Positions 8,551-16,995 of a DNA stretch of 64,000 bases are shown here, one piece after another. Made by a program: the position numbers and the translations under genes. The notes under the pieces are model-generated. The model was not told the DNA's origin. It ran no database searches and saw nothing but the letters and a program-made list of their open reading frames with translations. The stretch covers positions 35,313-99,312 of the forward strand of contig NZ_JACHHH010000013.1 in assembly GCF_014202695.1 (NCBI RefSeq). The letters run 5' to 3'. This stretch comes from Oribacterium sinus (GTDB lineage Bacteria; Bacillota; Clostridia; Lachnospirales; Lachnospiraceae). Positions within the stretch are counted from its first letter, which is position 1, and every line of letters begins with the position of its first letter.

Positions 8551-9183
8551 ATGAAAGCAGAAAGTCAGGGAAGAATGGTGAGCAGTGTGAAGAAGAGTAG
8601 TGTGGGATTTTTGGCGGTAACAGGAATATTATCCGCTATAGCGTATATTTTGATGTGGATTGAGTTTCCTATTCCTTTTTTAATGCCTCCTTTTATCAAG
8701 TTTGATTTTTCGGATTTTCCTGCCTTAATTGCAGCCTTTGCCTTGGGGCCTGTTTCCGGAATTTTGGTGGAGCTTATCAAAAATATTCTTCACAGCTTTA
8801 GCTCCGGTTCCTTCGGCGTGGGAGAACTTTCCAACTTTATCCTTGGGGCAAGCTTTGCAGGTACCGCAGGATTTATTTATCAGAGAAATAAGACGAAGAA
8901 GGGTGCAATTATTGCCTCTGTTGTTGGTGCAGTGGTTATGGCGGCTATTTCCTACCCCTCCAACCTTTTGGTGGTTTATCCCTTCTACTACAACTTTATG
9001 CCGAAAGAGGTAGTGCTTTCTGCTTATGAGTTGATTCTTCCCTCCATCGGCAGCATTGAAAAGGCTTTGCTTATCTTTAATGTGCCCTTTACCTTTGTGA
9101 AAGGCATGATTGATGTAGTTCTTTGCCTTCTACTGTATAAAGGAGTATCTCCTTTCCTGCATAAGTTAAACGGAGAGGGATAA
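8551..9183 (+). CDS. ribU: Riboflavin ECF transporter S component RibU
   Basis: Substrate-binding membrane subunit that imports riboflavin with the shared EcfA/EcfA'/EcfT module, which is not in this window. Five to six hydrophobic helices in 210 residues; the segment FLMPPFIKFDFSDFPALIAAFALGP is characteristic of RibU. I start at ATG 8551, which has GAGG seven bases upstream, rather than at 8512 where no ribosome site exists. Control by the FMN riboswitch just upstream confirms the vitamin specificity. Confidence 0.93.
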   Translation: MKAESQGRMVSSVKKSSVGFLAVTGILSAIAYILMWIEFPIPFLMPPFIKFDFSDFPALIAAFALGPVSGILVELIKNILHSFSSGSFGVGELSNFILGASFAGTAGFIYQRNKTKKGAIIASVVGAVVMAAISYPSNLLVVYPFYYNFMPKEVVLSAYELILPSIGSIEKALLIFNVPFTFVKGMIDVVLCLLLYKGVSPFLHKLNGEG

Positions 9184-9243
9184 TCCGGGAGTCCTTCTTT
9201 TGTTGGGGTCAGTCATAAAATAATTGAATTAAGGTGATGATCT

Positions 9244-9759
9244 ATGAGTTCAACAAGATACGATAGACTGGTACGCGAAGCAAAATTCGGTGTGAAATTA
9301 ATTCACAGAGAATATTGCTCCGGAAAAGAGATAGCTTATGTAATTATTTTAACCGGCTTAGGAGATTATTTTGTCGGAATCAGTCCGGAAGAAGGCCACA
9401 ATAATCAGGCAGTTATTGATGCTATTCACCAGTATTACGCAGAAACGGAAGATGCAAGGGTGATTGAAGGATATCAGGCCGGAATTTATGAGCTAATAGA
9501 AGTATCAGGACATATGAAAATGTTTAGTAATTTATTGAGGATTCTCTTCTATGAGCTTTATAAAGAACATAGAGGAGAGGCTAGTTTTACTCTGGATATG
9601 GAAGAGATTTTTAGACAGCTAAATAGTATGATTTTGGAAAGATATCATAATTTCGAGAAGGAAGATCCATTTTTTGAACCATGGTTTTCAAGATATCAAC
9701 AATCTGCACTGGACGATTATGGCTTAGTTTTGCAAGGAAAGCCGGAGCAATCGAGCTAG
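9244..9759 (+). CDS. Unknown protein, first of a tandem paralog pair
   Basis: Encodes 171 residues, soluble, with no signal peptide or membrane span. I do not recognise the family. Fixed features are an N-terminal SSTRYDRLVREAKFGVK, a central CSGKEIAYVIILTGLGDYFVG and a C-terminal helical DMEEIFRQLNSMILERYHNF. AAGGTGA precedes the ATG. The next gene is about 85% identical by eye over the whole length, showing recent tandem duplication; base composition is more AT-rich than the deacetylase downstream. The conserved GHNNQAVIDAIHQYY stretch could be a binding or immunity interface, but that is a guess. Confidence 0.75.
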   Translation: MSSTRYDRLVREAKFGVKLIHREYCSGKEIAYVIILTGLGDYFVGISPEEGHNNQAVIDAIHQYYAETEDARVIEGYQAGIYELIEVSGHMKMFSNLLRILFYELYKEHRGEASFTLDMEEIFRQLNSMILERYHNFEKEDPFFEPWFSRYQQSALDDYGLVLQGKPEQSS

Positions 9760-9835
9760 GACATTATGTGTTTCTACTTTCTGCCAGATTTTCAGATTAT
9801 TCAGAAAAAGAAGTATTAATTACAAGGTGAATTCT

Positions 9836-10345
9836 ATGAGTGAAACAAGATACGATAGACTGGTACGTCACGCAAAATTTGCCGTGAAACAAATTCATAA
9901 AGCATATTGCTCCGGAAAAGAAATAGTTTATGTAATTATTTTAACCGGCCTAGGAGATTATTTTGTCGGAATCAGTCCGGAAGAAGGGCATAATAATCAG
10001 GCAGTTATTGATGGTATTCACCAATATTACGCAGAAACGTTAGATGCAAGAGTAATTGAAGGATATCAGGCTGGGATTTACAAGCTAATAGAAGCATCAG
10101 GACATATGAAAATGTTTAGAAATTTATTGAGGATTCTCTTCTATGAACTTTATAAAGAACATAGTGGAGAGGCTAGTTTTACTATGGATATGGAAGAAAT
10201 CTTTCGACAGCTAAATAGTATGATTTTGGAAAGATATCATAATTTCGAGAAGGAGAATCCATTTTTTGATACTTGGTTTTCCAGACAGCAGACTTTTGCG
10301 ATGGAACATTATGGACTGATTTTGCAAGGAAAGCCGGAATCTTAG
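9836..10345 (+). CDS. Unknown protein, second of a tandem paralog pair
   Basis: Paralog of the preceding gene, 169 residues from the ATG at 9836, which matches the partner's start (MSETRYDRL versus MSSTRYDRL) and has AAGGTGA five bases upstream; a GTG at 9827 overlaps that ribosome site and is unlikely. Differences from the partner are concentrated near residues 12-24 and in the last 25 residues, while the centre is nearly invariant. Both genes have their own ribosome site and are separated by 76 bases. No function can be assigned. Confidence 0.75.
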   Translation: MSETRYDRLVRHAKFAVKQIHKAYCSGKEIVYVIILTGLGDYFVGISPEEGHNNQAVIDGIHQYYAETLDARVIEGYQAGIYKLIEASGHMKMFRNLLRILFYELYKEHSGEASFTMDMEEIFRQLNSMILERYHNFEKENPFFDTWFSRQQTFAMEHYGLILQGKPES

Positions 10346-10403
10346 AATTATAAAATCGACCTTGCTGCCTCCTGTACTTCCTGAAGTCCTCTCCATTTCC
10401 CCC

Positions 10404-10431
10404 TTGCGTTCAAGGCAATATTTTGTACAAT
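10404..10431 (+). promoter_or_regulatory. Promoter of the polysaccharide deacetylase gene
   Basis: TTGCGT at 10404-10409, a 16-base spacer, and TACAAT at 10426-10431, 27 bases before the start codon. Confidence 0.5.
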
Positions 10432-10457
10432 AAGAGGGAGACAGAGAGAGGTGTCGG

Positions 10458-11987
10458 ATGAACAGAGAAGAATTTGATGACGAGTATTACCAGCAGAAAA
10501 TGATGGAACACCGCATTCGGATGGAGAAGCGGAGAGAGAAAAGAAAGAAGGAGAAGCGCCTGCATATCCTGCTCTTTTTTCTTCTGCTTCTTTTGTTGTT
10601 CCTGGCTTTTATCGGGGTACGTTATGCCCTGCCCTATGTGCAACAGCAGGGAGGTATTTCCTTTGGGAAGAAGGTCTCTGAAAGCACGATTGCCAAGAAT
10701 CGCCCGGTGGTAAAGCTTGGGGAGGGGGAAACGGAAGAGAAGGGCGATGTAGTAGAGGCAAGTGAAACTCCGGCTCTTTCGGAAAAGGATGAGGCCTTAA
10801 AGACGGCGGAGCTTCAGGCGAAGCAGTATGACTATGACAGTGCCATCGCCACCTTAAATGCTTTGAACCTGTCTTCCGATACGGAGATTTCCGCGAAGAT
10901 TTCTCAGTATGAAGAGGAGAAGGGCAAGCTGGTTCCTGCCAATATGGATGATATCACCCACATTTTCTTCCATATCCTGATTGTGGACCCGACCAGAGCC
11001 CTGACAGACACCCATCAGGGAAAGCAGTTCAATTCCGTAATGACCACCATTCCGGAGTTTGAGGAAATTATCAAGGAAATGTACGATCGAGGTTACGTGA
11101 TGGTGCATATGCATGATTTGGCGGAAATGCAGGAACAGCCGGACGGAACGAAGAAAATGGTGAAGAAGCAGATTATGCTTCCGGAGGGCAAGAAGCCCTT
11201 TGTCATGTCCCAGGACGATGTGAACTACTATGTTTACATGGAAGGACACGGCTTTGCGGACAAGATGGTTTTGGATGAAAATGGAAAGCCTAAAAACCAG
11301 TATACCGATAAGGACGGAAATGTTACCATTGGGGATTATGACCTGGTGCCGATTTTGGATAAGTTCGTGGAGGAGCATCCGGATTTTGCCTACCATGGCC
11401 ATAAAGCGGTGATTGCTTTTACCGGCTATAACGGCGTTCTTGGCTATAGAACCGATGAGACCTTTGATCCTAATTCTCCTGCCTTAGACCCGAAGAACAG
11501 GGCAAACCCCAATATCGAAGAGGATAAGGAAACCGTTAAGAAGATTACCAGGGCTATGAAGGAAGACGGCTATGAATTTGCCTCCCACTCCTGGGGACAT
11601 ATCAATTTCGGTACCAGAGATTTGGCTTCCATTTCCAAGGATACGGATCGTTGGGAGAGAAACGTGGAGCCTCTTCTGCCGGATCCCTGTGAGATTCTGC
11701 TTTACCCCTTTGGAGATGATATTGGGGACTGGCATCCCTATCAGAAGGGAAAAGAAGACGGAAAATATGATTTGCTGGAGGCGGCAGGCTTCCATTACTT
11801 CTGTAACGTAGATTCCGCAAAGGTTTGGATGCAGTACGGAGATGATTTTGTCCGGCAGGGAAGAAGAAATCTGGACGGCTATCGCCTGTATGAATCCTAC
11901 AGCGGAGCGGCGGATAGACTTTCCGACTTGATTGACGTGAAGAAGGTCTTTGATACCAGAAGACCTACCCCTGTAACCTGGGAATAA
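10458..11987 (+). CDS. Membrane-anchored polysaccharide deacetylase (CE4/NodB-like)
   Basis: Predicted cell-envelope enzyme that removes acetyl groups from a surface polysaccharide or peptidoglycan. Residues 1-35 are very basic, residues ~36-55 form one membrane anchor, and the rest lies outside. A charged stalk (to about residue 165) precedes a NodB-like domain: MSQDDVNYY in place of the usual TFDDG, the metal motif FASHSWGH at about residue 374, and the downstream strand ILLYPFGDD. At 509 residues it is longer than simple CE4 enzymes, with an insertion around the GKPKNQYTDKDGNVTIGDYD segment. The altered aspartate motif (QDD) leaves activity likely but not certain. The TrpR-like gene follows at once. 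Confidence 0.82.
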   Translation: MNREEFDDEYYQQKMMEHRIRMEKRREKRKKEKRLHILLFFLLLLLLFLAFIGVRYALPYVQQQGGISFGKKVSESTIAKNRPVVKLGEGETEEKGDVVEASETPALSEKDEALKTAELQAKQYDYDSAIATLNALNLSSDTEISAKISQYEEEKGKLVPANMDDITHIFFHILIVDPTRALTDTHQGKQFNSVMTTIPEFEEIIKEMYDRGYVMVHMHDLAEMQEQPDGTKKMVKKQIMLPEGKKPFVMSQDDVNYYVYMEGHGFADKMVLDENGKPKNQYTDKDGNVTIGDYDLVPILDKFVEEHPDFAYHGHKAVIAFTGYNGVLGYRTDETFDPNSPALDPKNRANPNIEEDKETVKKITRAMKEDGYEFASHSWGHINFGTRDLASISKDTDRWERNVEPLLPDPCEILLYPFGDDIGDWHPYQKGKEDGKYDLLEAAGFHYFCNVDSAKVWMQYGDDFVRQGRRNLDGYRLYESYSGAADRLSDLIDVKKVFDTRRPTPVTWE

Positions 11988-12010
11988 AGAAGCATTTGGA
12001 GAGGAAGAAA

Positions 12011-12313
12011 ATGAACCGGAAACTAGACACCGAAGAGGTACGACATTTATTTGAGGGAATGCAGCAGCTGGAAACCACGGAAGAGTATTTTCGTTTTTTC
12101 GAGGATCTCTGCACCATCAATGAGCTTCTGGCCATGGCCCAGCGTTATGAAGTGGCCAAGCTCTTGCAGGAAGGCAAAACCTATATCGATATAGCGAAGG
12201 CCACAGGAGCCTCCACCGCAACCATTTCCAGAGTCAACCGTTCCCTACATTATGGAGAAGACGGCTACGCAGTAGCCTTTGAGAGGATAGCCAAAAAGGA
12301 AGAGGAAAAATAA
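12011..12313 (+). CDS. TrpR/YerC-family repressor-like protein
   Basis: Small DNA-binding protein of the YerC/YecD branch of the TrpR superfamily, 100 residues. The helix-turn-helix is YIDIAKATGASTATISRVNRSL near residues 60-80, preceded by the conserved FFEDLCTINELLAMAQRYEVA region. The ATG at 12011 has GGAGAGGA upstream; a TTG at 11996 is less likely. It lies 23 bases after the deacetylase and probably shares its transcript. Targets are unknown. A large structured repeat follows its stop codon. Confidence 0.85.
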   Translation: MNRKLDTEEVRHLFEGMQQLETTEEYFRFFEDLCTINELLAMAQRYEVAKLLQEGKTYIDIAKATGASTATISRVNRSLHYGEDGYAVAFERIAKKEEEK

Positions 12314-12315
12314 AA

Positions 12316-12644
12316 GGAACAGCTTTAAACAATCAAAAAGCTTCTCAACGATATAGCAAAGAAGGCCATAAAAATAGCTTTGCCGGCTATAACATTGGAA
12401 CACGGGGTAGTCTGAGCCCGTCGGTTCTTGGCTTTTGTTTTTAAAAAAGCTTAGAACCGCTAAGGAGGTGCTATTTATAAGAATAGCACCTCCTGTACTT
12501 AGACCAACTTCCGAAGGAATTTGCTTTGCGAAGCAAAGTGAGCAGTGGTTAACAGAAACCACTGCTCAGTCAAGGCGAGGCTAGCGGGAGCGTGCCCCGG
12601 TTGCAATGTTATAGGACGACAAAGCATTTAGCGTCTTGTATCTT
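12316..12644. repeat. Divergent palindromic intergenic element with extra hairpins
   Basis: About 330 bases between convergent genes, no ORF of note. Closing arms CTATAACATTG (12387-12397) and CAATGTTATAG (12604-12614) frame GGGGTAGTCTGAGCCCG and CGGGAGCGTGCCCC, the inner signature of the window's palindromic family in reverse orientation. Inside are further perfect hairpins: CGGTTCT/AGAACCG (12422-12428, 12453-12459), a 13-bp stem (12463-12475 with 12482-12494), CTTTGC/GCAAAG (12524-12529, 12533-12538) and GAGCAGTGGTT/AACCACTGCTC (12540-12550, 12557-12567). It probably also serves as a bidirectional terminator. Confidence 0.8.
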
Positions 12645-13274
12645 TTATTTCTTTTTCCTCTTCCTTTTCTTTTGGCTCTCCTCCATGCGGTCTACTATTT
12701 TTTCCATGAGTTGCTTTTTAAGGTAGACATCAAAGGCCAGGAGACTTAGAAAGGAAAAGCTTTGGAGCTGTTCCCGCTCCGATTCCTCCAAGTTGGCAAA
12801 GGCGGGATCCTGTTCCGAAAAAGAGCTGTTGGCAGTTTGAAACTTTTTCTCTAAATCCTCCACTAAGCTTTGCATTTCTCCATTGGCAAAGGAGAAGATT
12901 TCTTCGTAAATATCTGTGAGTCTGGGTTTGCTGTGAAGAGAAAAATAATTTTCCGCTAAAGGATCCACCACGGTACGGATGTCGGAAAGACTCAACATAC
13001 TCTTATAATAGTAGATTAAAAGCAGAATCAGCATGTGATTCTTGTTGTAGCGCTTTCCAACAGGAGGAGGCAGAATCTTATTTTTGGCATAATTATTAAT
13101 CATGGTCTTGGTAAGCGCTTTGTCCTCCGGATGACGCTTCATGGAGGCCAGATGTTCCTCCATAAATCCGGTCACCTGATCCATGTATAGATCCAGGGAG
13201 GGCAGGCTTCCCGCATGCACATGATGTAAACTTTTAAGATATTCAGTTAATTCATTTAAATATTGTTCGTCCAT
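12645..13274 (-). CDS. DUF1836 domain protein
   Basis: Encodes 209 residues matching the DUF1836 (YkrK-like) family, seen in LTKTMINNYAKNKILPPPVG followed by KRYNKNHMLILLLIYYYKSMLSLSDI, a MerR-like winged-helix arrangement in the first half. The second half is helical and the C-terminus is very basic (KKRKRKKK). Family members are thought to be regulators, but no role is established. No strong ribosome site precedes the ATG at 13274. It is transcribed away from pcrA, with about 155 bases of shared upstream DNA. Confidence 0.8.
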   Translation of the reverse strand: MDEQYLNELTEYLKSLHHVHAGSLPSLDLYMDQVTGFMEEHLASMKRHPEDKALTKTMINNYAKNKILPPPVGKRYNKNHMLILLLIYYYKSMLSLSDIRTVVDPLAENYFSLHSKPRLTDIYEEIFSFANGEMQSLVEDLEKKFQTANSSFSEQDPAFANLEESEREQLQSFSFLSLLAFDVYLKKQLMEKIVDRMEESQKKRKRKKK

Positions 13275-13429
13275 AAAAACAAGTATAGCATAGCGAAGTA
13301 GAATTACAAGAATTTAGCAGTGGCTATAAGGGGAAAATGGTACTATCCTTAAGCAAGGCAGCTTAAAGTACGAAGGAAAAAATAAGAGAGTATAGGGTAT
13401 ATATGACCTAAGGAAAAGAAAGGAAAGCC

Positions 13430-15829
13430 ATGGAGCTGAAAAATATATTAAACAAAGAACAGTATGAGGCCGCCACCCATGGAGAGGGGCCTCTCTTGAT
13501 TTTGGCGGGGGCAGGCTCGGGAAAAACCAGAGTGTTGACCCACAGAATCGCCTACCTGATTTTGGAAAAGGGAGTTTCTCCCTATCAAATTCTGGCGATT
13601 ACCTTTACCAATAAGGCGGCCCAGGAAATGCGGGACAGGGTGAATCAGCTTCTGCCGGAGCGGCAGGGAGAAATCTGGGTTTCCACCTTCCACAGTATGT
13701 GCCTAAGAATTTTACGAAGAGAAATCGGAAATCTGGGCTATGATTCCGACTTTTCCATCTATGACACGGATGATCAGAAAACCGTGATGCGGCAGGTATT
13801 TAAGGAATTACAGATAGATAGCAAGATGCTGAAGGAAAGGTTGGTGCTTTCCGCCCTGTCCCAGGTGAAGAATCAGGGGCGAACCGTTTCCGACTATCTT
13901 TTGGAGGATCCGGAGGATTTTCTGGATGGGAAGATTCGTGCCTGCATACGACTGTACGAAGAAAAGCTAAAACAAAACAATGCCTTGGACTTTGACGACC
14001 TGCTTTTACGCTGTAAGGAGCTTTTTGAGAAGTTTCCGGCAGTTTTAGAGAAGTATCAGGAGCGTTTTCGTTATATTTTGGTGGACGAGTATCAGGATAC
14101 CAATGATGTGCAGTTCCATTTGGTTTATCTCCTTGCTAAGAAGTATCAAAATATCTGCGTGGTGGGAGACGACGACCAGAGTATTTACCGTTTCCGGGGT
14201 GCCAATGTGGAAAATATCCTCTCCTTTGAATCTCATTTTCCAAACTGCAAGGTGGTGAAACTGGAACAAAACTACCGCTCCACCGCTCCTATTCTGGACC
14301 TGGCCAATGTGGTCATTGCGGAAAATCAGCACAGAAAGCAAAAGAAGCTTTGGACTGCGGAGAAGGAGGGCTTGAAGGTAAGCTTTCAGGAATATGAAAG
14401 TGCCAAGGAAGAGGCGGCGGCTGTTATCCGAGGCATTCGGGATGCAGGTTGGAGCTATAAGGACCAGGCGGTGCTGTACCGCACCAATGCCCAGTCCCGT
14501 CTACTGGAGGAGCAGTGTATTCATTGGAATATTCCCTACCAGATTGTGGGGGGCGTGAACTTCTACCAAAGAAAGGAAATCAAGGACATCCTTTCCTATA
14601 TGAAGATTTTGGTGAATAAAAAGGATGATGTGGCTCTTCGGAGAATCATCAATGTGCCAAAGCGGGGCATTGGCGAGGCCAGCCTTTTAAAATTGCAGCA
14701 GTATGGAGAAAGCCTTGGAGGCTTTTCTTTGGTGGAATCCCTTCCCTTTGCCAAGGCGGCAGGACTTTCCGGAAAAGCTTTAAGCATGGTGGGAAGCTTT
14801 CAGGAAATGCTGGAGAGCTGGAAGGATGTGGAATTAAGCGCCCTTATTGAACGCATTTTACAGGATACGGAATACGAAAAAGACCTTCAGGCAGAGGGGG
14901 CTATAGAGGCGGAAAGCCGTATGGAAAACATTCAGGAGTTACAGGGAAAGCTTCAGTCTTATATCGAGGAAAATGGGGATGAGGGCAGTCTTTCCGCCTT
15001 TTTGGAAGAGGTATCTTTACTTTCCGACTTGGATAGAAGTGACTTAACGGAAGACAAAATCACCCTGATGACCTTACATGGAGCCAAAGGTCTGGAGTTT
15101 CCGGTGGTCTATCTGGTAGGCTTAAATGAAGGCCTCTTCCCCAGTGCCCAGTCCATGTTTACTCCCGAGGAACGGGAGGAAGAGCGAAGACTCTTTTATG
15201 TGGGAATCACCAGGGCGGAAAAGGAACTATATTTAACCGCAGGAAGAGACCGGGTGGTGCATGGACAGTATCAGTCCATGCTGGTCAGCTCCTTTGTGGA
15301 TGATGTGCCGGAGGAGCATTTGGAGAAGAAGTACCTCTATCGGAAAAAGCCCAGTGAAGAAGATATTTTCATGGAAAAAACAGGCCGTTCCGGTTATAGC
15401 TCTTACTTACAGCAGGCGAATCAGTCTATCAAAGCTTATATGGGACAGTCAGATTCCTACGGCTCCTCCGGTGCCTATGGTCCTTCCGGTTCCTATAGTT
15501 CCTCCGGTTCCTACGGCTCTACCGGTGCATATAGTTCATCAGGGCGTTCATCCTCTAATCTATATGGCAGTGCCGGATATTCTTCTTCCAAAAAGCCTTT
15601 GGATCTTCAAGCCTATCAAAAGGCCGGCATTATCCAAAAGGGCATTTCCGGCATGAGCTCCGGAAGCCTGGATTATCAGGTAGGAGATCGGGTCAGCCAT
15701 GCGAAATTCGGAGAGGGTGAAGTTTTGGCCATAGAAGAGGATAAGAAGGATAAGCTGGTAACGGTGCTTTTTGATACCGCAGGGCAGAAGAAGATGCTGG
15801 CAGGCTTTGCCAAGCTGAAAAAACTATAG
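13430..15829 (+). CDS. pcrA: UvrD/PcrA-type ATP-dependent DNA helicase
   Basis: 3'-5' superfamily 1 helicase for repair and replication-fork maintenance. Motifs are complete: Q motif near LNKEQYEA, Walker A GAGSGKTRV (residue ~27), ITFTNKAAQEM, VDEYQDTN (motif II), VGDDDQSIYRFRGA (III), QNYRST (IV), TLHGAKGLEFPVVYLVGLNEGLFP (V) and VGITRAEKELY (VI). The C-terminal Tudor-like segment, VGDRVSHAKFGEGEV, is present. Between motif VI and the Tudor-like end, about residues 674-711, a serine/glycine/tyrosine linker of repeated SYGSSGAYG-like units (about 15469-15560) has expanded. AAGGAAAG precedes the ATG. Confidence 0.95.
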   Translation: MELKNILNKEQYEAATHGEGPLLILAGAGSGKTRVLTHRIAYLILEKGVSPYQILAITFTNKAAQEMRDRVNQLLPERQGEIWVSTFHSMCLRILRREIGNLGYDSDFSIYDTDDQKTVMRQVFKELQIDSKMLKERLVLSALSQVKNQGRTVSDYLLEDPEDFLDGKIRACIRLYEEKLKQNNALDFDDLLLRCKELFEKFPAVLEKYQERFRYILVDEYQDTNDVQFHLVYLLAKKYQNICVVGDDDQSIYRFRGANVENILSFESHFPNCKVVKLEQNYRSTAPILDLANVVIAENQHRKQKKLWTAEKEGLKVSFQEYESAKEEAAAVIRGIRDAGWSYKDQAVLYRTNAQSRLLEEQCIHWNIPYQIVGGVNFYQRKEIKDILSYMKILVNKKDDVALRRIINVPKRGIGEASLLKLQQYGESLGGFSLVESLPFAKAAGLSGKALSMVGSFQEMLESWKDVELSALIERILQDTEYEKDLQAEGAIEAESRMENIQELQGKLQSYIEENGDEGSLSAFLEEVSLLSDLDRSDLTEDKITLMTLHGAKGLEFPVVYLVGLNEGLFPSAQSMFTPEEREEERRLFYVGITRAEKELYLTAGRDRVVHGQYQSMLVSSFVDDVPEEHLEKKYLYRKKPSEEDIFMEKTGRSGYSSYLQQANQSIKAYMGQSDSYGSSGAYGPSGSYSSSGSYGSTGAYSSSGRSSSNLYGSAGYSSSKKPLDLQAYQKAGIIQKGISGMSSGSLDYQVGDRVSHAKFGEGEVLAIEEDKKDKLVTVLFDTAGQKKMLAGFAKLKKL

Positions 15830-15837
15830 TATGGAAT

Positions 15838-16146
15838 AAAGGGGCTGTATTATAAAGATACGCTCTAATGCAGTATAGGTCTATAATCGGGGCACGCTCC
15901 CGCTAACTTCGCCTTCGTAGCAGTACTAACTTCAAGCTTCGCTTTACTCGCTTTCAGTAAGTACTGACGGGCTCAGATTACCCCTATTATAGACCTATAC
16001 TGCATTATTCGCTTCATTTAATGATTTTTACAGTTCTTCACTTCGCCGGATTTCGCGAGTACCGGTGGGCTCAGACTACCCCTATTTCAGACATATATTG
16101 CCGAAAATTTCTTTATTAGTTTGATTTTTGCGCAGTCCCTTTTTTG
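15838..16146. repeat. Palindromic intergenic element (forward copy with half unit)
   Basis: Core palindrome 15867-16006: 21-base arms 15867-15887 and 15986-16006 are exact complements. Inside, GGGG (15889-15892) faces CCCC (15981-15984), CCCG (15899-15902) faces CGGG (15968-15971), and CAGTACT (15921-15927) faces AGTACTG (15960-15966), with GCTA/TAGC as a side stem. A diverged half unit (about 16007-16110) repeats the right side. The outer ends (GGGGCTG at 15841, GCGCAGTCCC near 16131) resemble the terminator stem at 4.55 kb. It lies between convergent genes. Confidence 0.9.
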
Positions 16147-16166
16147 GCGTATAAAAACTTAGCTTA

Positions 16167-16676
16167 TTACGCAAGAATATAAACCATATCCTCCCAGCTC
16201 TCTCCGCCCCAGGTGGAGGGGGATTTACCCAAATGCTCATAGCCAAAACCGCTGTAGAAAGGAACAAAGTGGGTATGGCAGGTGAGAAAAATCTTCTCAG
16301 TACCCCGCGCTTCCTCCATGTCAATATAGCGGTTCATAATCTGGCTGGCGAGCCCTTTTCCTTGATATTCCGGTCGAACCTCCAGACCTAAAAGAAAGCA
16401 ATGCTTTGCTCCTTTTTCCTGTAAGGAGGCATTTTGAAAAAATTCATCTAAAAAGACTTCAGAACCGGAGTGAATACCGCTCATATAACCGGCAATCTTT
16501 TTATTCACTTGATCAAAGGCAATCAAAAAATCTTCCGGTATTTTCTCAACACGGTCTTTGACCTCTCCATAGCTACAGGCTTCATTTTCCGAAAAACATA
16601 TCTTTTCTATCGCTGCTAATTCTCGGATATCCTCTTCAGTAGCCGCCCGAAAAAGATACCGCTCCTGATTATACAT
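16167..16676 (-). CDS. GNAT-family N-acetyltransferase
   Basis: Predicted acetyl-CoA-dependent acetyltransferase, 169 residues. The acetyl-CoA loop is LEVRPEYQGKGLASQIM (motif A, Q/RxxGxG/A) near residue 98, and motif B is HFVPFYSGFGYEHLG. The end, STWGGESWEDM, and the overall layout recall the arylalkylamine N-acetyltransferase-like branch. AAAGGAG precedes the ATG. The acceptor is unknown; the gene stands alone between a palindromic element and the sugar operon. Confidence 0.88.
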   Translation of the reverse strand: MYNQERYLFRAATEEDIRELAAIEKICFSENEACSYGEVKDRVEKIPEDFLIAFDQVNKKIAGYMSGIHSGSEVFLDEFFQNASLQEKGAKHCFLLGLEVRPEYQGKGLASQIMNRYIDMEEARGTEKIFLTCHTHFVPFYSGFGYEHLGKSPSTWGGESWEDMVYILA

Positions 16677-16893
16677 AAGACTCCTTTCAAAAATGATAAA
16701 TTTTATTATTTTATATCATAGCAGAGATTCATAGGAAAGGCAAATAAGAGGGGAACTATTCTAAGTATTCAAAAACAGGCTTTGTAATTACTGTTTATGC
16801 TATAAGAGAATTTTATAATCGCTTTTATATTAGTTGATTATGTATAAGTTTTTGCTAAAAAATTGTCTGAATTCCTGAAAAATATATGTAAGA

Positions 16894-16922
16894 TTGACAT
16901 TCTTTGTGGAGTGGAATAAAGT
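16894..16922 (+). promoter_or_regulatory. Promoter of the sugar operon regulator
   Basis: TTGACA at 16894-16899, 17-base spacer, TAAAGT at 16917-16922. The TTG that could open a longer reading frame here is the first half of this -35 box, which argues against starting the protein at it. Confidence 0.6.
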
Positions 16923-16995
16923 TACTGTGAAACAAAAAATTAGTACATTACAGATATATGAAACAAAAGTACATACGAAAGGAAGTGAGCGCTTC

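Noticed and set aside
12463..12494. Hairpin with a full ribosome-site consensus considered as a riboswitch platform
   Set aside because: No gene follows in the proper orientation; the adjacent gene is convergent, so it is part of the structured repeat.
15838..16146. Palindromic elements considered as integron attC sites or IS ends
   Set aside because: No integrase, transposase or target duplications are visible, and there is no gene cassette between copies.
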